Assembly: GCF_030680185.1 (NCBI RefSeq)
Contig: NZ_JAUXVZ010000015.1
Span: 1 to 64,000 of the forward strand
Source of the DNA: Phenylobacterium sp.
Lineage (GTDB): Bacteria; Pseudomonadota; Alphaproteobacteria; Caulobacterales; Caulobacteraceae
Length of the DNA: 64,000 nucleotides
Reading direction: 5' to 3'
Part shown: one piece after another, positions 42,711 through 51,509 of the stretch
Layout of the letters: each line of letters opens with the position of its first letter
Position numbering within the stretch: the first letter of the stretch is position 1
The notes under the pieces: model-generated
Database searches by the model: none
What the model saw: the letters and a program-made list of their open reading frames with translations, nothing else
Told to the model about the DNA's origin: nothing
Made by a program: the position numbers and the translations under genes

Positions 42711-42721
42711 TTGTCTGACAA
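42711..42721. promoter_or_regulatory. Putative GntR-type operator (copy 8, variant spacer)
   Basis: TTGTCTGACAA keeps both TTGT and ACAA arms of the regulon site with a different middle. It lies 116 bases upstream of the TonB-receptor start. A weaker GTGTATGACTG lies a few bases before it. Confidence 0.5.
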
Positions 42722-42837
42722 ACTATAGGCCTCCAGACGGAGACGGGGGCATGGCGAGGCGCAAAAAAACCAGGCGTCCCGTCAGCGTCTCCCTGAGGGC
42801 CGCCCTGCCGCAAGACATAGATTGGGGATAGATCAAC

Positions 42838-45132
42838 ATGTCGCACACCGCACTGCGCCGCCAAGGCGGCTTCCGGCTTCGCCGGTCCCTGGGGCTTCTG
42901 GCCTCGACCAGCGCGGTGGCGCTGGGGCTGATGGCCGGACAGGCCCAGGCTCAGGCTGCGGCCGAGCCTGAAACCCTGTCGGAGCTGGTGGTCACCGCCG
43001 CCCGCCGCGGCGCGGTCTCGGTGGCCGACACGCCGCTGGCCGTCACCGCCTTTTCGGGGCAGCAGCTGGAAGAGCAGGGGATCAGCAGCCTGCAGGATCT
43101 GACCCGCCTGGATCCGTCCCTCAACGTCCAGAGCTTCGGCGCCTCGCAGACCAAGGTGGTCATCCGCGGCATCGAATCGAACGTCGGCGCCACGTCGGGC
43201 GTCTATCTCGACGAAGCGCCCCTGGTGGGCGGCCTGGGTGGCAACATCCTGGGCGACGGCAAGCCGGGCGTGCGCCTGCACGATATCCAGCATGTGGAGG
43301 TTCTCAAGGGGCCGCAGGGCACCCTGTTCGGCTCCAGCTCCATGAGCGGCACCCTGCGGGTGATCACCCGCAAGCCCGACCTTCTCGAGTTCGGCGGTCG
43401 GGTCGAGGCTTCGGCGGCTACGGTCAAGGGCGGCGACGAGTTCTTCGACGGCTCGGCGACCCTGAACGTGCCGATCACAGAGGACACCCTGGGCGTGCGC
43501 ATCACCGGCTGGGGCGAGAGCGGCGGCGGCTATGTGGATCAGACGATCAATGGCGCGCTGTATGAGAACAACAACAACGCCCATGTGAAGGGCGGCCGCA
43601 TCGTCGGCCTCTGGCGGCCGACCGACAATTTCAACCTGACGGCCATGGCTCTGCATCAGGAGATCGATGTCGACGGGACCCAGGCCTGGCTGCAGGCCGA
43701 CGGCGCCTATGAGACCACCTCGCCGACGATCGAGTTCTACCGGGACAACTACAACCTCTATTCGGTGACCGGCGAGTACGATCTGGGCTTCGGCTCGGTG
43801 ATTGCGTCCACCTCCTATTCCAGCCAGCGGGTGACCAACCCCAAGGACAGCACGCCGACCGCCAACAGCTTCGGCCTGCCGGGTTCGACCCTGTTCATCG
43901 CCTCGGTGGACTTCCGCAATGTGGTGTCGGAGCTGCGCTTCTCGTCGGACTTCGACGGGCCGTTCCAGCTGGTGACGGGCGGCTATTACGAAAACAGCCA
44001 GAGCACCTATCAGACCAATTCGGTGCTCGCGACCTCGACTGGCACGGCCCTCTGCTACAGCTATGACGAATGCGTCGCCAAGGGCCTGCACCGGCCGGGC
44101 CGCGGCAACAGCCTCTATGAGTTCGGCACCCGCACCAAGCGGGGCGTGGGCCAGTACGCCCTGTTCGCCCAGGGCGATTACGAGATCACCGACACGCTGA
44201 CGGCCACGGTCGGCATCCGGTATTTCGAGGCCAGCATCCACGACACGGTGGTCAATCTGCAGACCGTGTTCCCGGACTATATCTTCGGCCAGGTGACCAC
44301 ACCCTCGATCACCGGCGACAGCCGCGGCTCCAACTCGCACACCAGCTACAACTACTCGCTGATGTGGAAGGCGACCCCGGACATCAACGTCTATGCCCGC
44401 GCCGCGTCGGGCTTCCGCCTGGGCGGGGTCAATACCGCCACCTCCCTGGCCCAGCAGGCCGGCGTCGTCTTCCCCGGCACCTACAATCCCGACAGCCTGT
44501 GGAACTACGAAGCCGGCGTGAAGAGCTACTGGCTCGACCGCAGGCTCTATGCCGACGTGTCGGTCTATCGGATCGACTGGAGCGACCAGCAGCTCTCGGC
44601 CCAGGCGGCCGGCGCCTTCGGCTACACGATCAACGCCGGCAAGACCGAGGTGAACGGCGTCGAGGTGAACGGCTCGTTCGATCCCATGCCTGGCCTGAAC
44701 ATCGCCGGCAGCATCAACTATGTGGACGCGAAGCTGGCCGAGGATCTGCCCGCCGACGTCTTCGCCGCCGGCACCTTCGGTTATGAGGGCGACGACATCC
44801 CGCTGACGCCCAACTGGTCCTATTCGCTGCAGGCCAGCTACGAACAGCCGCTGGCCTATGGCCTGGATGGCTATGTGCAGGGCGGCCTCGCCTATCGCGG
44901 GGAGTCCTTCACCACCTTCAACAGCCAGAACGAGTATTACACCAAGCTTCCGGCCTACACCCTGGTCAACGCCAAGATCGGCGTGCGCCGGGACAACTGG
45001 GACCTGGCCCTCTTTGCGAACAATCTCGGCAATGAGGCGGCCTATATCGGCGTCGTGGAATCCCCCGACGGCATCCGGGTCTTCTCGCCCCGTCCGCGCA
45101 GCATCGGCGTGCGGGTCAGCAGCACCTTCTGA
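42838..45132 (+). CDS. TonB-dependent outer-membrane receptor (catabolic regulon)
   Basis: A 764-residue receptor. The signal peptide (RRSLGLLASTSAVALGLMAGQAQAQ) is followed by TonB-box-like SELVVTAARR, a plug domain (VADTPLAVTAFSGQQLEEQG and the VEVLKGPQGTLFGSSSMSGTLRVITRKP end) and a barrel ending in SIGVRVSSTF. The terminal Phe is the outer-membrane insertion signal. The VLKGPQGTLFGxxxxxGxLRVIT pattern belongs to the receptor group common in Sphingomonads and Caulobacterales near aromatic catabolic genes. An operator variant lies upstream, so it probably takes up the substrate of the aromatic pathway. Confidence 0.93.
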   Translation: MSHTALRRQGGFRLRRSLGLLASTSAVALGLMAGQAQAQAAAEPETLSELVVTAARRGAVSVADTPLAVTAFSGQQLEEQGISSLQDLTRLDPSLNVQSFGASQTKVVIRGIESNVGATSGVYLDEAPLVGGLGGNILGDGKPGVRLHDIQHVEVLKGPQGTLFGSSSMSGTLRVITRKPDLLEFGGRVEASAATVKGGDEFFDGSATLNVPITEDTLGVRITGWGESGGGYVDQTINGALYENNNNAHVKGGRIVGLWRPTDNFNLTAMALHQEIDVDGTQAWLQADGAYETTSPTIEFYRDNYNLYSVTGEYDLGFGSVIASTSYSSQRVTNPKDSTPTANSFGLPGSTLFIASVDFRNVVSELRFSSDFDGPFQLVTGGYYENSQSTYQTNSVLATSTGTALCYSYDECVAKGLHRPGRGNSLYEFGTRTKRGVGQYALFAQGDYEITDTLTATVGIRYFEASIHDTVVNLQTVFPDYIFGQVTTPSITGDSRGSNSHTSYNYSLMWKATPDINVYARAASGFRLGGVNTATSLAQQAGVVFPGTYNPDSLWNYEAGVKSYWLDRRLYADVSVYRIDWSDQQLSAQAAGAFGYTINAGKTEVNGVEVNGSFDPMPGLNIAGSINYVDAKLAEDLPADVFAAGTFGYEGDDIPLTPNWSYSLQASYEQPLAYGLDGYVQGGLAYRGESFTTFNSQNEYYTKLPAYTLVNAKIGVRRDNWDLALFANNLGNEAAYIGVVESPDGIRVFSPRPRSIGVRVSSTF

Positions 45133-45143
45133 TCGAGTTGAGG

Positions 45144-45172
45144 GGGAGCCGTCGCCGCCTGCGGCGGCTCCC
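45144..45172. terminator. Hairpin between convergent TonB-receptor and RHH genes
   Basis: GGGAGCCG with CGGCTCCC, extended by GCCGC pairing inside, forms a strong hairpin in the 50-base gap between the two convergent genes. There is no T-run on either side, so it is a likely but not canonical terminator. Confidence 0.5.
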
Positions 45173-45183
45173 GCCTCGATGCG

Positions 45184-45402
45184 CTACCCGGCCCTGGCGC
45201 TCAGGTGCGCCAGCACCGCCAGCCGGCAGGCCGAGGCCAGGCCCTGGTCCCCGCGGGCCAGGTCGATCTCGGTGACCAGGGCCGCCAGGCTCAGGCCCCG
45301 ATGGGCGGCCAGGTCCTCCAGCGCCGCCCAGAACTGGGGCTCCAGCGCCACCGAGGTGGCGTGGCCGGCCAGCAGGACGGATCTCTTCTTCAGGCGCGTC
45401 AT
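45184..45402 (-). CDS. Ribbon-helix-helix domain protein (RHH_4)
   Basis: A 72-residue protein with the RHH_4 pattern: LKKRSVLLAGHATSVALEPQFW (beta strand and first helix), then LEDLAAHRGLSLAALVTEID and RLAVLAHL. Such proteins are small, dimeric and likely DNA binding. I start it at MTRLKKRSV, preceded by AGGA; the longer frame is unsupported. In alphaproteobacteria this gene often lies beside a DUF4169 gene; here the DUF4169 gene is about 0.9 kb away on the same strand, with coq4 between them on the other strand. Confidence 0.8.
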   Translation of the reverse strand: MTRLKKRSVLLAGHATSVALEPQFWAALEDLAAHRGLSLAALVTEIDLARGDQGLASACRLAVLAHLSARAG

Positions 45403-45516
45403 GGCTCTTTCCTGAGCCTTTTCTTGCGCGGGGGAAACACCGCGGCAATCCTTCTTGGGCATTGATAGATCGTGACGCTGGCGTCATCTTTGGCGTCCGC
45501 CCGGGAGATCTGACCC

Positions 45517-46284
45517 ATGAGCCTCGCCTCAGACAGGTACGCCCCCACATCGGCCCGAGCCCCTGCGCCAGAGCGCCTGCCCAAGCCCAGGCTCCAGTGG
45601 GGCGCGGCGCTCAAGGCCCTGCGCCGCCTGCTGGCCGACAAGGACGACACCGTCCAGGTGTTCGAGATCATGCGCGCTCTGAATGGCGGCGCCTCGGCCT
45701 GGGGCTATCACCGCCTGCTGGAGACGCCGCAGGGCGGCCGTATCGCCTATGAGCGGGCAGAGCTCGAGGCCCGGCTGATGGATGACGCCTGGCTCGACAG
45801 TCTGCCGCAGGGCTCTGTCGGCCACGCCTATCGCGACTTCGTGCGCAGCGAGCAACTCTCGGCCGAGGGCCTGGCCCAGATCAGCCGGGTGGGCGCCAAG
45901 CCCATCGAGGTGATGCATCCCTATGCCTGGTTCGGCCGGCGCACGCGCGACGTGCATGACATCTGGCACATCCTCAGCGGCTATCATCGTGACGGCCTGG
46001 GGGAGGCGTGTCTGGTGGCCTTTTCCTACGCCCAGACCCGAGGCCTGGGCTGGGCGCTGATCGCCGTGGGCGGCGCCCTTCGCGGCCGCAAGGCCAAACA
46101 CCCCTACGCCAAGGCCATCTGGCAGGGCTATCAGCGGGGCAGGGCGGCGGCCTGGCTGCTGGGCGAAGACTATGAGGCCCTGATGGCCGAACCCCTGGAT
46201 GCGGCGCGCCGGCGGCTGAACATCACCCCGCCGACCATCTATGACGCCATCCCGCCTGAGGCCCGCGACGAGGCGCAGGCGTAA
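45517..46284 (+). CDS. Coq4-family ubiquinone biosynthesis protein
   Basis: A 255-residue protein with the Coq4 signature HD-x2-H-x11-E (HDIWH then GYHRDGLGE), the zinc-binding motif thought to hold the C1 position of the ubiquinone ring. EVMHPYAWFGRRTRDVHD is the conserved lead-in. Coq4 proteins are now known to hydroxylate or decarboxylate the ring or scaffold the synthesis complex. No other ubiquinone gene is nearby. The DUF4169 gene is convergent and close downstream. Confidence 0.88.
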   Translation: MSLASDRYAPTSARAPAPERLPKPRLQWGAALKALRRLLADKDDTVQVFEIMRALNGGASAWGYHRLLETPQGGRIAYERAELEARLMDDAWLDSLPQGSVGHAYRDFVRSEQLSAEGLAQISRVGAKPIEVMHPYAWFGRRTRDVHDIWHILSGYHRDGLGEACLVAFSYAQTRGLGWALIAVGGALRGRKAKHPYAKAIWQGYQRGRAAAWLLGEDYEALMAEPLDAARRRLNITPPTIYDAIPPEARDEAQA

Positions 46285-46297
46285 GCGGAGAGGACGG

Positions 46298-46477
46298 TCA
46301 GTCGTCGTCGCGGCGGGCCTGGTCGAGCTTGCTGCGCTGGCGTTCGGCTTCCAGTTGCTCGGCCAGGGTTTGGGCCTTCGCGCGGCCGTGGCTCACGCGA
46401 TTGGCCTTGGCCTGCGCCTGGGTCTCGGCCTTGGTCCTGGCCTTGCGCACCTTGTTCAGATTGACGATTTCGCCCAT
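46298..46477 (-). CDS. DUF4169 family protein
   Basis: A 59-residue highly charged, helical protein, MGEIVNLNKVRKARTKAE at the N-terminus, matching the DUF4169 family (typically about 60 residues with a conserved VNLNKxRK start). Function unknown. I start it at MGEIV, preceded by GGAGAGG; upstream frame extension is unsupported. Usually found next to an RHH_4 gene, as it nearly is here. Confidence 0.83.
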   Translation of the reverse strand: MGEIVNLNKVRKARTKAETQAQAKANRVSHGRAKAQTLAEQLEAERQRSKLDQARRDDD

Positions 46478-46616
46478 CGGTCCTCTCCGCCGGTCCGGGA
46501 AAGCCTGCGCCGCGCCGACGGGTTTCGCAAGGCCGCGCGACGCCATCCGGACCCGGCGCATTCTCGACACCGATGCGCGAATGGTGCACTCAGGGGCTGT
46601 GTGAAGGGGGGCCGAA

Positions 46617-48329
46617 TTGGCCGGCAGATCAGTTTCGACGGTGCTCAGGCGGCTGCGTCGTACGACGCCGGTCCTGCCCGTCCTGATCCTGGTCCTGGGC
46701 CTGACCGCAACGGTCGCCGGCGCCCTGCTGGTCGATCGCCTGGGCGATATCCGCGACCGCCAGCGGTTCGACAGCGTGGTCGATCAGGCCAACAACGCCC
46801 TGGGCGGCCAGCTCCAGACCTATGTCGCCATCCTCCACGCCGGCGCCGGGCTGTTCGCCGCCAGCCAGGAGGTGACCCATGATGAGTTCCGCGCCTTCGC
46901 CGAGCGGGTCGACCTGAGCGGGCGCTATGTCGGCATCCAGGGCCTGGGCTTTTCGGCGCGGATTCCGCCCGGCGGCGACGCGGCCCTGGCGGCGCGGATG
47001 CGAGCAGGGGGGCGGCCGGCCTTCACCTTCCATCGCCCCCCAGGCCCGCCCGCCGACGAACGGCACGCCGTCCTGTTCCTGGAGCCCGAGGACGCGCGAA
47101 ACCGGGCGGCCATCGGCTTTGACATGTACGCCGATCCCGTCCGCCGTCAGGCCATGGCCCGGGCGCGCGACACCGGACTGGCGGCCATGTCGGGCAAGGT
47201 CGAGCTGATCCAGGAAATCGACGCCGACAAGCAGGCCGGCTTCCTGATCTACGAGCCGGTCTATGTTGGCGGCGACCGGCCGGAGACGCAGGAGGCGCGG
47301 CGCAGCGCCCTGCTGGGCTTCGTCTACGCCCCGTTTCGCGCCGATGACCTGCTGCAGGCGGTGTTCGCTGGTATCGACCAGGGCGAGTTCGGCTACGCCG
47401 TCTACAATGGCGAGGTGGCGCCGGAAAATCTGTTGGCGGCGAGCCTCCCGCCCGGGGGCGCAGTTCCCGTATCGGCCATGTCGGCGACGCGCCAGGTGTC
47501 GGTGGCCGGCGGAACCTGGACGATCGTCTATGAGGCAGGCCCCCGGTTCGGACCCAGCGCCGCCCACCAGCTGGCCTGGGTCTTCGCCTTCGGTGGGCTT
47601 CTGGCGACAGGCCTTGTGGCCATCGCCACCTGGCGGCAGGGCAAGGCCCGCATGGCCGCCGAGCGGGAGTTGTCGGCCCGCACCGCCATCGAGGCCCGGC
47701 AGAAGCTGCTGCTCGACGAGCTGAACCACCGGGTCAAGAACACGCTGGCCACTGTGCAGTCCATCGCCGCCCAGAGCCTGCGGCAGACCGGCGATGTGGA
47801 AAGCGTGCGGCGTAATTTCGAGGATCGGCTGATCGCCCTGTCCCACGCCCACAACCTGCTGACCCGGGACGCCTGGCGCGGCGCCAACCTGGCCGAACTG
47901 GCCGAAATCGAGCTGCGGCCCTATGCCGGGGCCGATGGCGCGCGGATCGAGATCGTCGGACCCGCCGCCTGGCTGTCGCCGAACACCGCGGTGGCCATGA
48001 GCATGGCGCTGCACGAGCTCACCACCAATGCGGTCAAGTACGGCGCCCTGTCCAACGCCGAGGGCCATGCCGCCCTGGAATGGACGCTGACCCCGGTGAG
48101 CGCCGATCAGGAGCGCCTGACCCTGGTGTGGGAGGAGCACGGCGGCCCGCCGGTCACGCCGCCGAAGCGGCGGGGATTCGGCTCACGCCTGATTGTCGGG
48201 GGCTTGGCCCATCAGTTGGACGGGGAGGTCGATCTGAGCTTTCGTCCCCAGGGCGTGCGCTGCGTCATCACCTTCCTGGCGCCCAGTCAGGTGGCCAACG
48301 AGATGATGGCGGTCGGCCAGGTGGCGTGA
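46617..48329 (+). CDS. CHASE-domain sensor histidine kinase (HWE family)
   Basis: A 570-residue membrane sensor. TM1 is at residues about 18-38, a periplasmic CHASE domain fills about 70-300 (its DEFRAFAERVDLSGRYVGIQGLGF segment is typical), and TM2 is at about 315-335. The cytoplasmic kinase has LLDELNHRVKNTLATVQSIA, the HWE-family phospho-acceptor box, then NTAVAMSMALHELTTNAVKYGAL (N-box) and GFGSRLIVGGLAHQL (G-box). The start is TTG with AAGGGGGG upstream; it is the first start that gives TM1. No response regulator is adjacent, so it is an orphan kinase in this window; its ligand is unknown. Confidence 0.9.
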   Translation: MAGRSVSTVLRRLRRTTPVLPVLILVLGLTATVAGALLVDRLGDIRDRQRFDSVVDQANNALGGQLQTYVAILHAGAGLFAASQEVTHDEFRAFAERVDLSGRYVGIQGLGFSARIPPGGDAALAARMRAGGRPAFTFHRPPGPPADERHAVLFLEPEDARNRAAIGFDMYADPVRRQAMARARDTGLAAMSGKVELIQEIDADKQAGFLIYEPVYVGGDRPETQEARRSALLGFVYAPFRADDLLQAVFAGIDQGEFGYAVYNGEVAPENLLAASLPPGGAVPVSAMSATRQVSVAGGTWTIVYEAGPRFGPSAAHQLAWVFAFGGLLATGLVAIATWRQGKARMAAERELSARTAIEARQKLLLDELNHRVKNTLATVQSIAAQSLRQTGDVESVRRNFEDRLIALSHAHNLLTRDAWRGANLAELAEIELRPYAGADGARIEIVGPAAWLSPNTAVAMSMALHELTTNAVKYGALSNAEGHAALEWTLTPVSADQERLTLVWEEHGGPPVTPPKRRGFGSRLIVGGLAHQLDGEVDLSFRPQGVRCVITFLAPSQVANEMMAVGQVA

Positions 48330-48384
48330 ACCGGATCGGTCTCAGGGCGTTCGTCTTGCAAGCCCCTCAAGACGGAGATGCAAG

Positions 48385-48621
48385 ATGATCCAAGCGGCTG
48401 AAATCAAGGAACATATGGAAGTCGTGGGCTCGGATGGCGACCATGTCGGCCGCGTCGACCACGTGGTCGGCACGGAGATCGAGCTGGCCAAGTTCGACAT
48501 GGGCGCCGGTCTCAAGCACCACATGATTCCCCTGACCTGGGTGGACCGCATCGAAGACGACAAGGTCTGCCTGAACCTGACCAAGGATGCGGCAAAGTCG
48601 TCCTGGCGCGAAAAGCACTAG
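48385..48621 (+). CDS. DUF2171 (PRC-barrel-like) protein
   Basis: A 78-residue small protein with a PRC-barrel-like fold: EIKEHMEVVGSDGDHVGRVDHVVG and MIPLTWVDRIEDDKVCLNLTKDAAKSSW. Members of DUF2171 are often stress-induced; no catalytic residues are evident. It stands alone, convergent with the aminotransferase gene, the two sharing a terminator. Confidence 0.85.
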   Translation: MIQAAEIKEHMEVVGSDGDHVGRVDHVVGTEIELAKFDMGAGLKHHMIPLTWVDRIEDDKVCLNLTKDAAKSSWREKH

Positions 48622-48645
48622 GCTCGACAGGCCCTGTGGGCGGTT

Positions 48646-48670
48646 CGGCCCCTCCGACGCGGAGGGGCCG
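48646..48670. terminator. Bidirectional terminator between DUF2171 and aminotransferase genes
   Basis: CGGCCCCTCC and GGAGGGGCCG form a perfect 10-bp stem with a 5-nt loop in the 54-base gap between the two convergent genes. T-runs are short on both sides. Confidence 0.75.
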
Positions 48671-48675
48671 TTCGC

Positions 48676-49920
<1,245 letters not shown>

Positions 49921-50029
49921 TTAACTCAAGGTATGGCCCGCGCAAACCCGGCTGCGGTGGGAACGGCGCGATAGGCGCGGCCGTTTGCGTCTCGGCCACA
50001 GCACAGCCGTATGACGACAGAAGTCTTCC

Positions 50030-50440
50030 ATGATCCGAACGATCCTGATCCTCGCCCTGCTGACGCCGCTGGCCGCCTGTGGCGAGGGCGCGCCCGAGCC
50101 CACGCCGGCGGCAGACCCATCGCCTGTGGGGACTGAAGCGGCGTCGAATCCGACAGGTCAGCCGCCCTATGTGGGGCGCTGGGCGGCGAATCCGGCCCTG
50201 TGCGCCAACCGGGCCTGGGAGTTTCGCCATGACGGCCTGACGGCGCCTGGGGACGTGGCGTGCCGGTTCGAGGGCGTGGCGGCTCTCGATAAGGGCTATG
50301 AGATCGCCGCCCTCTGCACCTCGCAGGCGCCGCCTGAAAGCCGGCGGCTCAATCTCAGCTTCGGGTCGACGGGGTGGACCATGAGCGTCCAGGGCGCGCC
50401 GGGCGGCGAGGCCCCCACCCTGGTTCGCTGCGAGACCTGA
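50030..50440 (+). CDS. Small lipoprotein of unknown function
   Basis: A 136-residue protein with a lipoprotein signal peptide; LAAC is a good lipobox (Cys 17), so the mature protein is probably anchored to a membrane. A Pro/Ala/Thr-rich linker is followed by a small domain with three to four Cys (NPALCANRAWEF, VACRFEG, AALCTS, VRCET) that could form disulphides. I do not recognise a family. It precedes the TVP38 gene by 65 bases and may be unrelated to it. Confidence 0.75.
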   Translation: MIRTILILALLTPLAACGEGAPEPTPAADPSPVGTEAASNPTGQPPYVGRWAANPALCANRAWEFRHDGLTAPGDVACRFEGVAALDKGYEIAALCTSQAPPESRRLNLSFGSTGWTMSVQGAPGGEAPTLVRCET

Positions 50441-50505
50441 GGCGAGGCCATCGGCGGGGCGGCGGCACGCTTGACCCATGGCTCAGGATCGGCGAGGCGT
50501 GCGCC

Positions 50506-51243
50506 ATGCGCCGCCTGTTTCGGTTTCTGACCAATATGGACGCCCGCGCCTGGCGGGGCGTGGCGGTCTCCTTCGTGCTGTTCGGCGGCGTCGGCCTGGT
50601 CTTTCTGTTCGGCGCCCAGGTGCTGGGCTTTGACGGCGAAGCCACGGTGGAACAGTGGCTGGGCATGGCCGCCCATAGCCCGCTGGCGCTGCCGGCGGCC
50701 GTGGCGGCCTTCGCCCTGCTGGCCTTTGTGGGGGTGCCGCAGTTCGTCCTGATCGCCGCCGCCGTGGTGGCTTTCGGCCCCTGGACCGGCTTCGCCTATA
50801 GCTGGATCGGAACGCTCGCCTCATCCCTGGTGGGCTTCTTCATCGGCCGGGTGGCCGGGGGGAAGGTGCTGGACGCGTTCGCCGGCGACGGCGTCCGGCA
50901 GTTCATGGCCCTGGTGGGACGTAACGGCTTCTGGGCCAGCCTGATCGTGCGGCTGGTGCCCTCGGCCCCCTTCATCGTCGTCAATATGGCCGCCGGCGTG
51001 ACGCCGATGCGGCTGTTCCACTTCTTCGCCGGCACCGCGCTCGGCATCATCCCGAAGATCGGCGTCACCGCCTTCGCCGGCAACTCTATCGCCCAGGCCA
51101 TGCGGGGCGGGGGAGCCGGGCACATCGGCCTGTTGGTCGCCATCGTTGTCGGCTGGGTGGTCATGGGCTGGTTCGCCCGCAAGTGGCTGAAATCCCGCGA
51201 GGCCGCCGCCGTGGCAAAGGGGCCGCCCGAGCCCGGCGCCTGA
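50506..51243 (+). CDS. TVP38/TMEM64-family membrane protein (DedA-like)
   Basis: A 245-residue inner-membrane protein with about five TM segments and the SNARE-associated/TVP38 core: GWTGFAYSWIGTLASSLVGFFIGRVAGGKVLDAF, then RNGFWASLIVRLVPSAPFIVVNMAAGVTPMRLFHFFAGTALGIIP (LVPSAPFIVVN is diagnostic). The family includes lipid scramblase-like and undecaprenyl-phosphate-related proteins. The start at 50506 is used because the longer frame overlaps the lipoprotein gene without a ribosome site. Confidence 0.88.
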   Translation: MRRLFRFLTNMDARAWRGVAVSFVLFGGVGLVFLFGAQVLGFDGEATVEQWLGMAAHSPLALPAAVAAFALLAFVGVPQFVLIAAAVVAFGPWTGFAYSWIGTLASSLVGFFIGRVAGGKVLDAFAGDGVRQFMALVGRNGFWASLIVRLVPSAPFIVVNMAAGVTPMRLFHFFAGTALGIIPKIGVTAFAGNSIAQAMRGGGAGHIGLLVAIVVGWVVMGWFARKWLKSREAAAVAKGPPEPGA

Positions 51244-51347
51244 AGCCTGGAGGCCTCGGCGCAAGGATCATCCCTCGCGCCCGCCATCTCGAGATCTTCT
51301 GAGCAATTCTGTTGCGCCAAGGCCTGCGGTTCGCTAAGAACTCGCCC

Positions 51348-51419
51348 ATGTCTACGCAGCGCGACAACCTGCTTCTTGGCCGTTCGCTGGGGCTTAGCCG
51401 CCCCTGGGCGCCCCTGTAG
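51348..51419 (+). CDS. Putative leu leader peptide
   Basis: A 23-codon reading frame upstream of leuA. It begins MSTQRDN, then carries three consecutive Leu codons (CTG CTT CTT at 51369-51377) and three more (of the next ten-odd residues), and ends APL-stop; six of 23 residues are Leu. A terminator-like hairpin follows 20 bases after its stop. This is the arrangement of classical amino-acid attenuators: ribosome stalling at Leu codons when leucyl-tRNA is scarce allows read-through into leuA. No strong ribosome site is visible. Confidence 0.65.
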   Translation: MSTQRDNLLLGRSLGLSRPWAPL

Positions 51420-51439
51420 GCTCGCGCGAAAGTTCGCGG

Positions 51440-51480
51440 GGCCGGGCGCTCAGGGGATGACCCCGCCGCCCGACCTTTCT
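51440..51480 (+). terminator. Putative attenuator hairpin upstream of leuA
   Basis: Outer arms GGCCGGGCG (51440-51448) and CGCCCGACC (51467-51475) pair with one mismatch. An inner stem of GGGG with CCCC lies within, and TTTCT follows. CGCCC segments in the end of the leader peptide (51399-51403, 51409-51413) could pair with the 5' arm as an antiterminator. It lies 30 bases before leuA, between the leader peptide and the gene. Confidence 0.6.
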
Positions 51481-51509
51481 AGAATGAGCTCCCGCGAAGA
51501 GATCCTGAT

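Larger units (their letters stand above)
42407..42837. other. Intergenic control region with two operator copies
   Basis: About 430 bases between the divergent GGT-like and TonB-receptor genes. It contains operator copies at 42464-42474 and 42711-42721. An 11-bp inverted repeat (CGCCTGGGATG at 42495, CATCCCAGGCG at 42530) lies between them. I see no gene here. Confidence 0.6.

Noticed and set aside
46629..48140. 503-codon antisense frame over the HWE kinase
   Set aside because: Shadow frame with no start signal or domain; the kinase has all its expected motifs.
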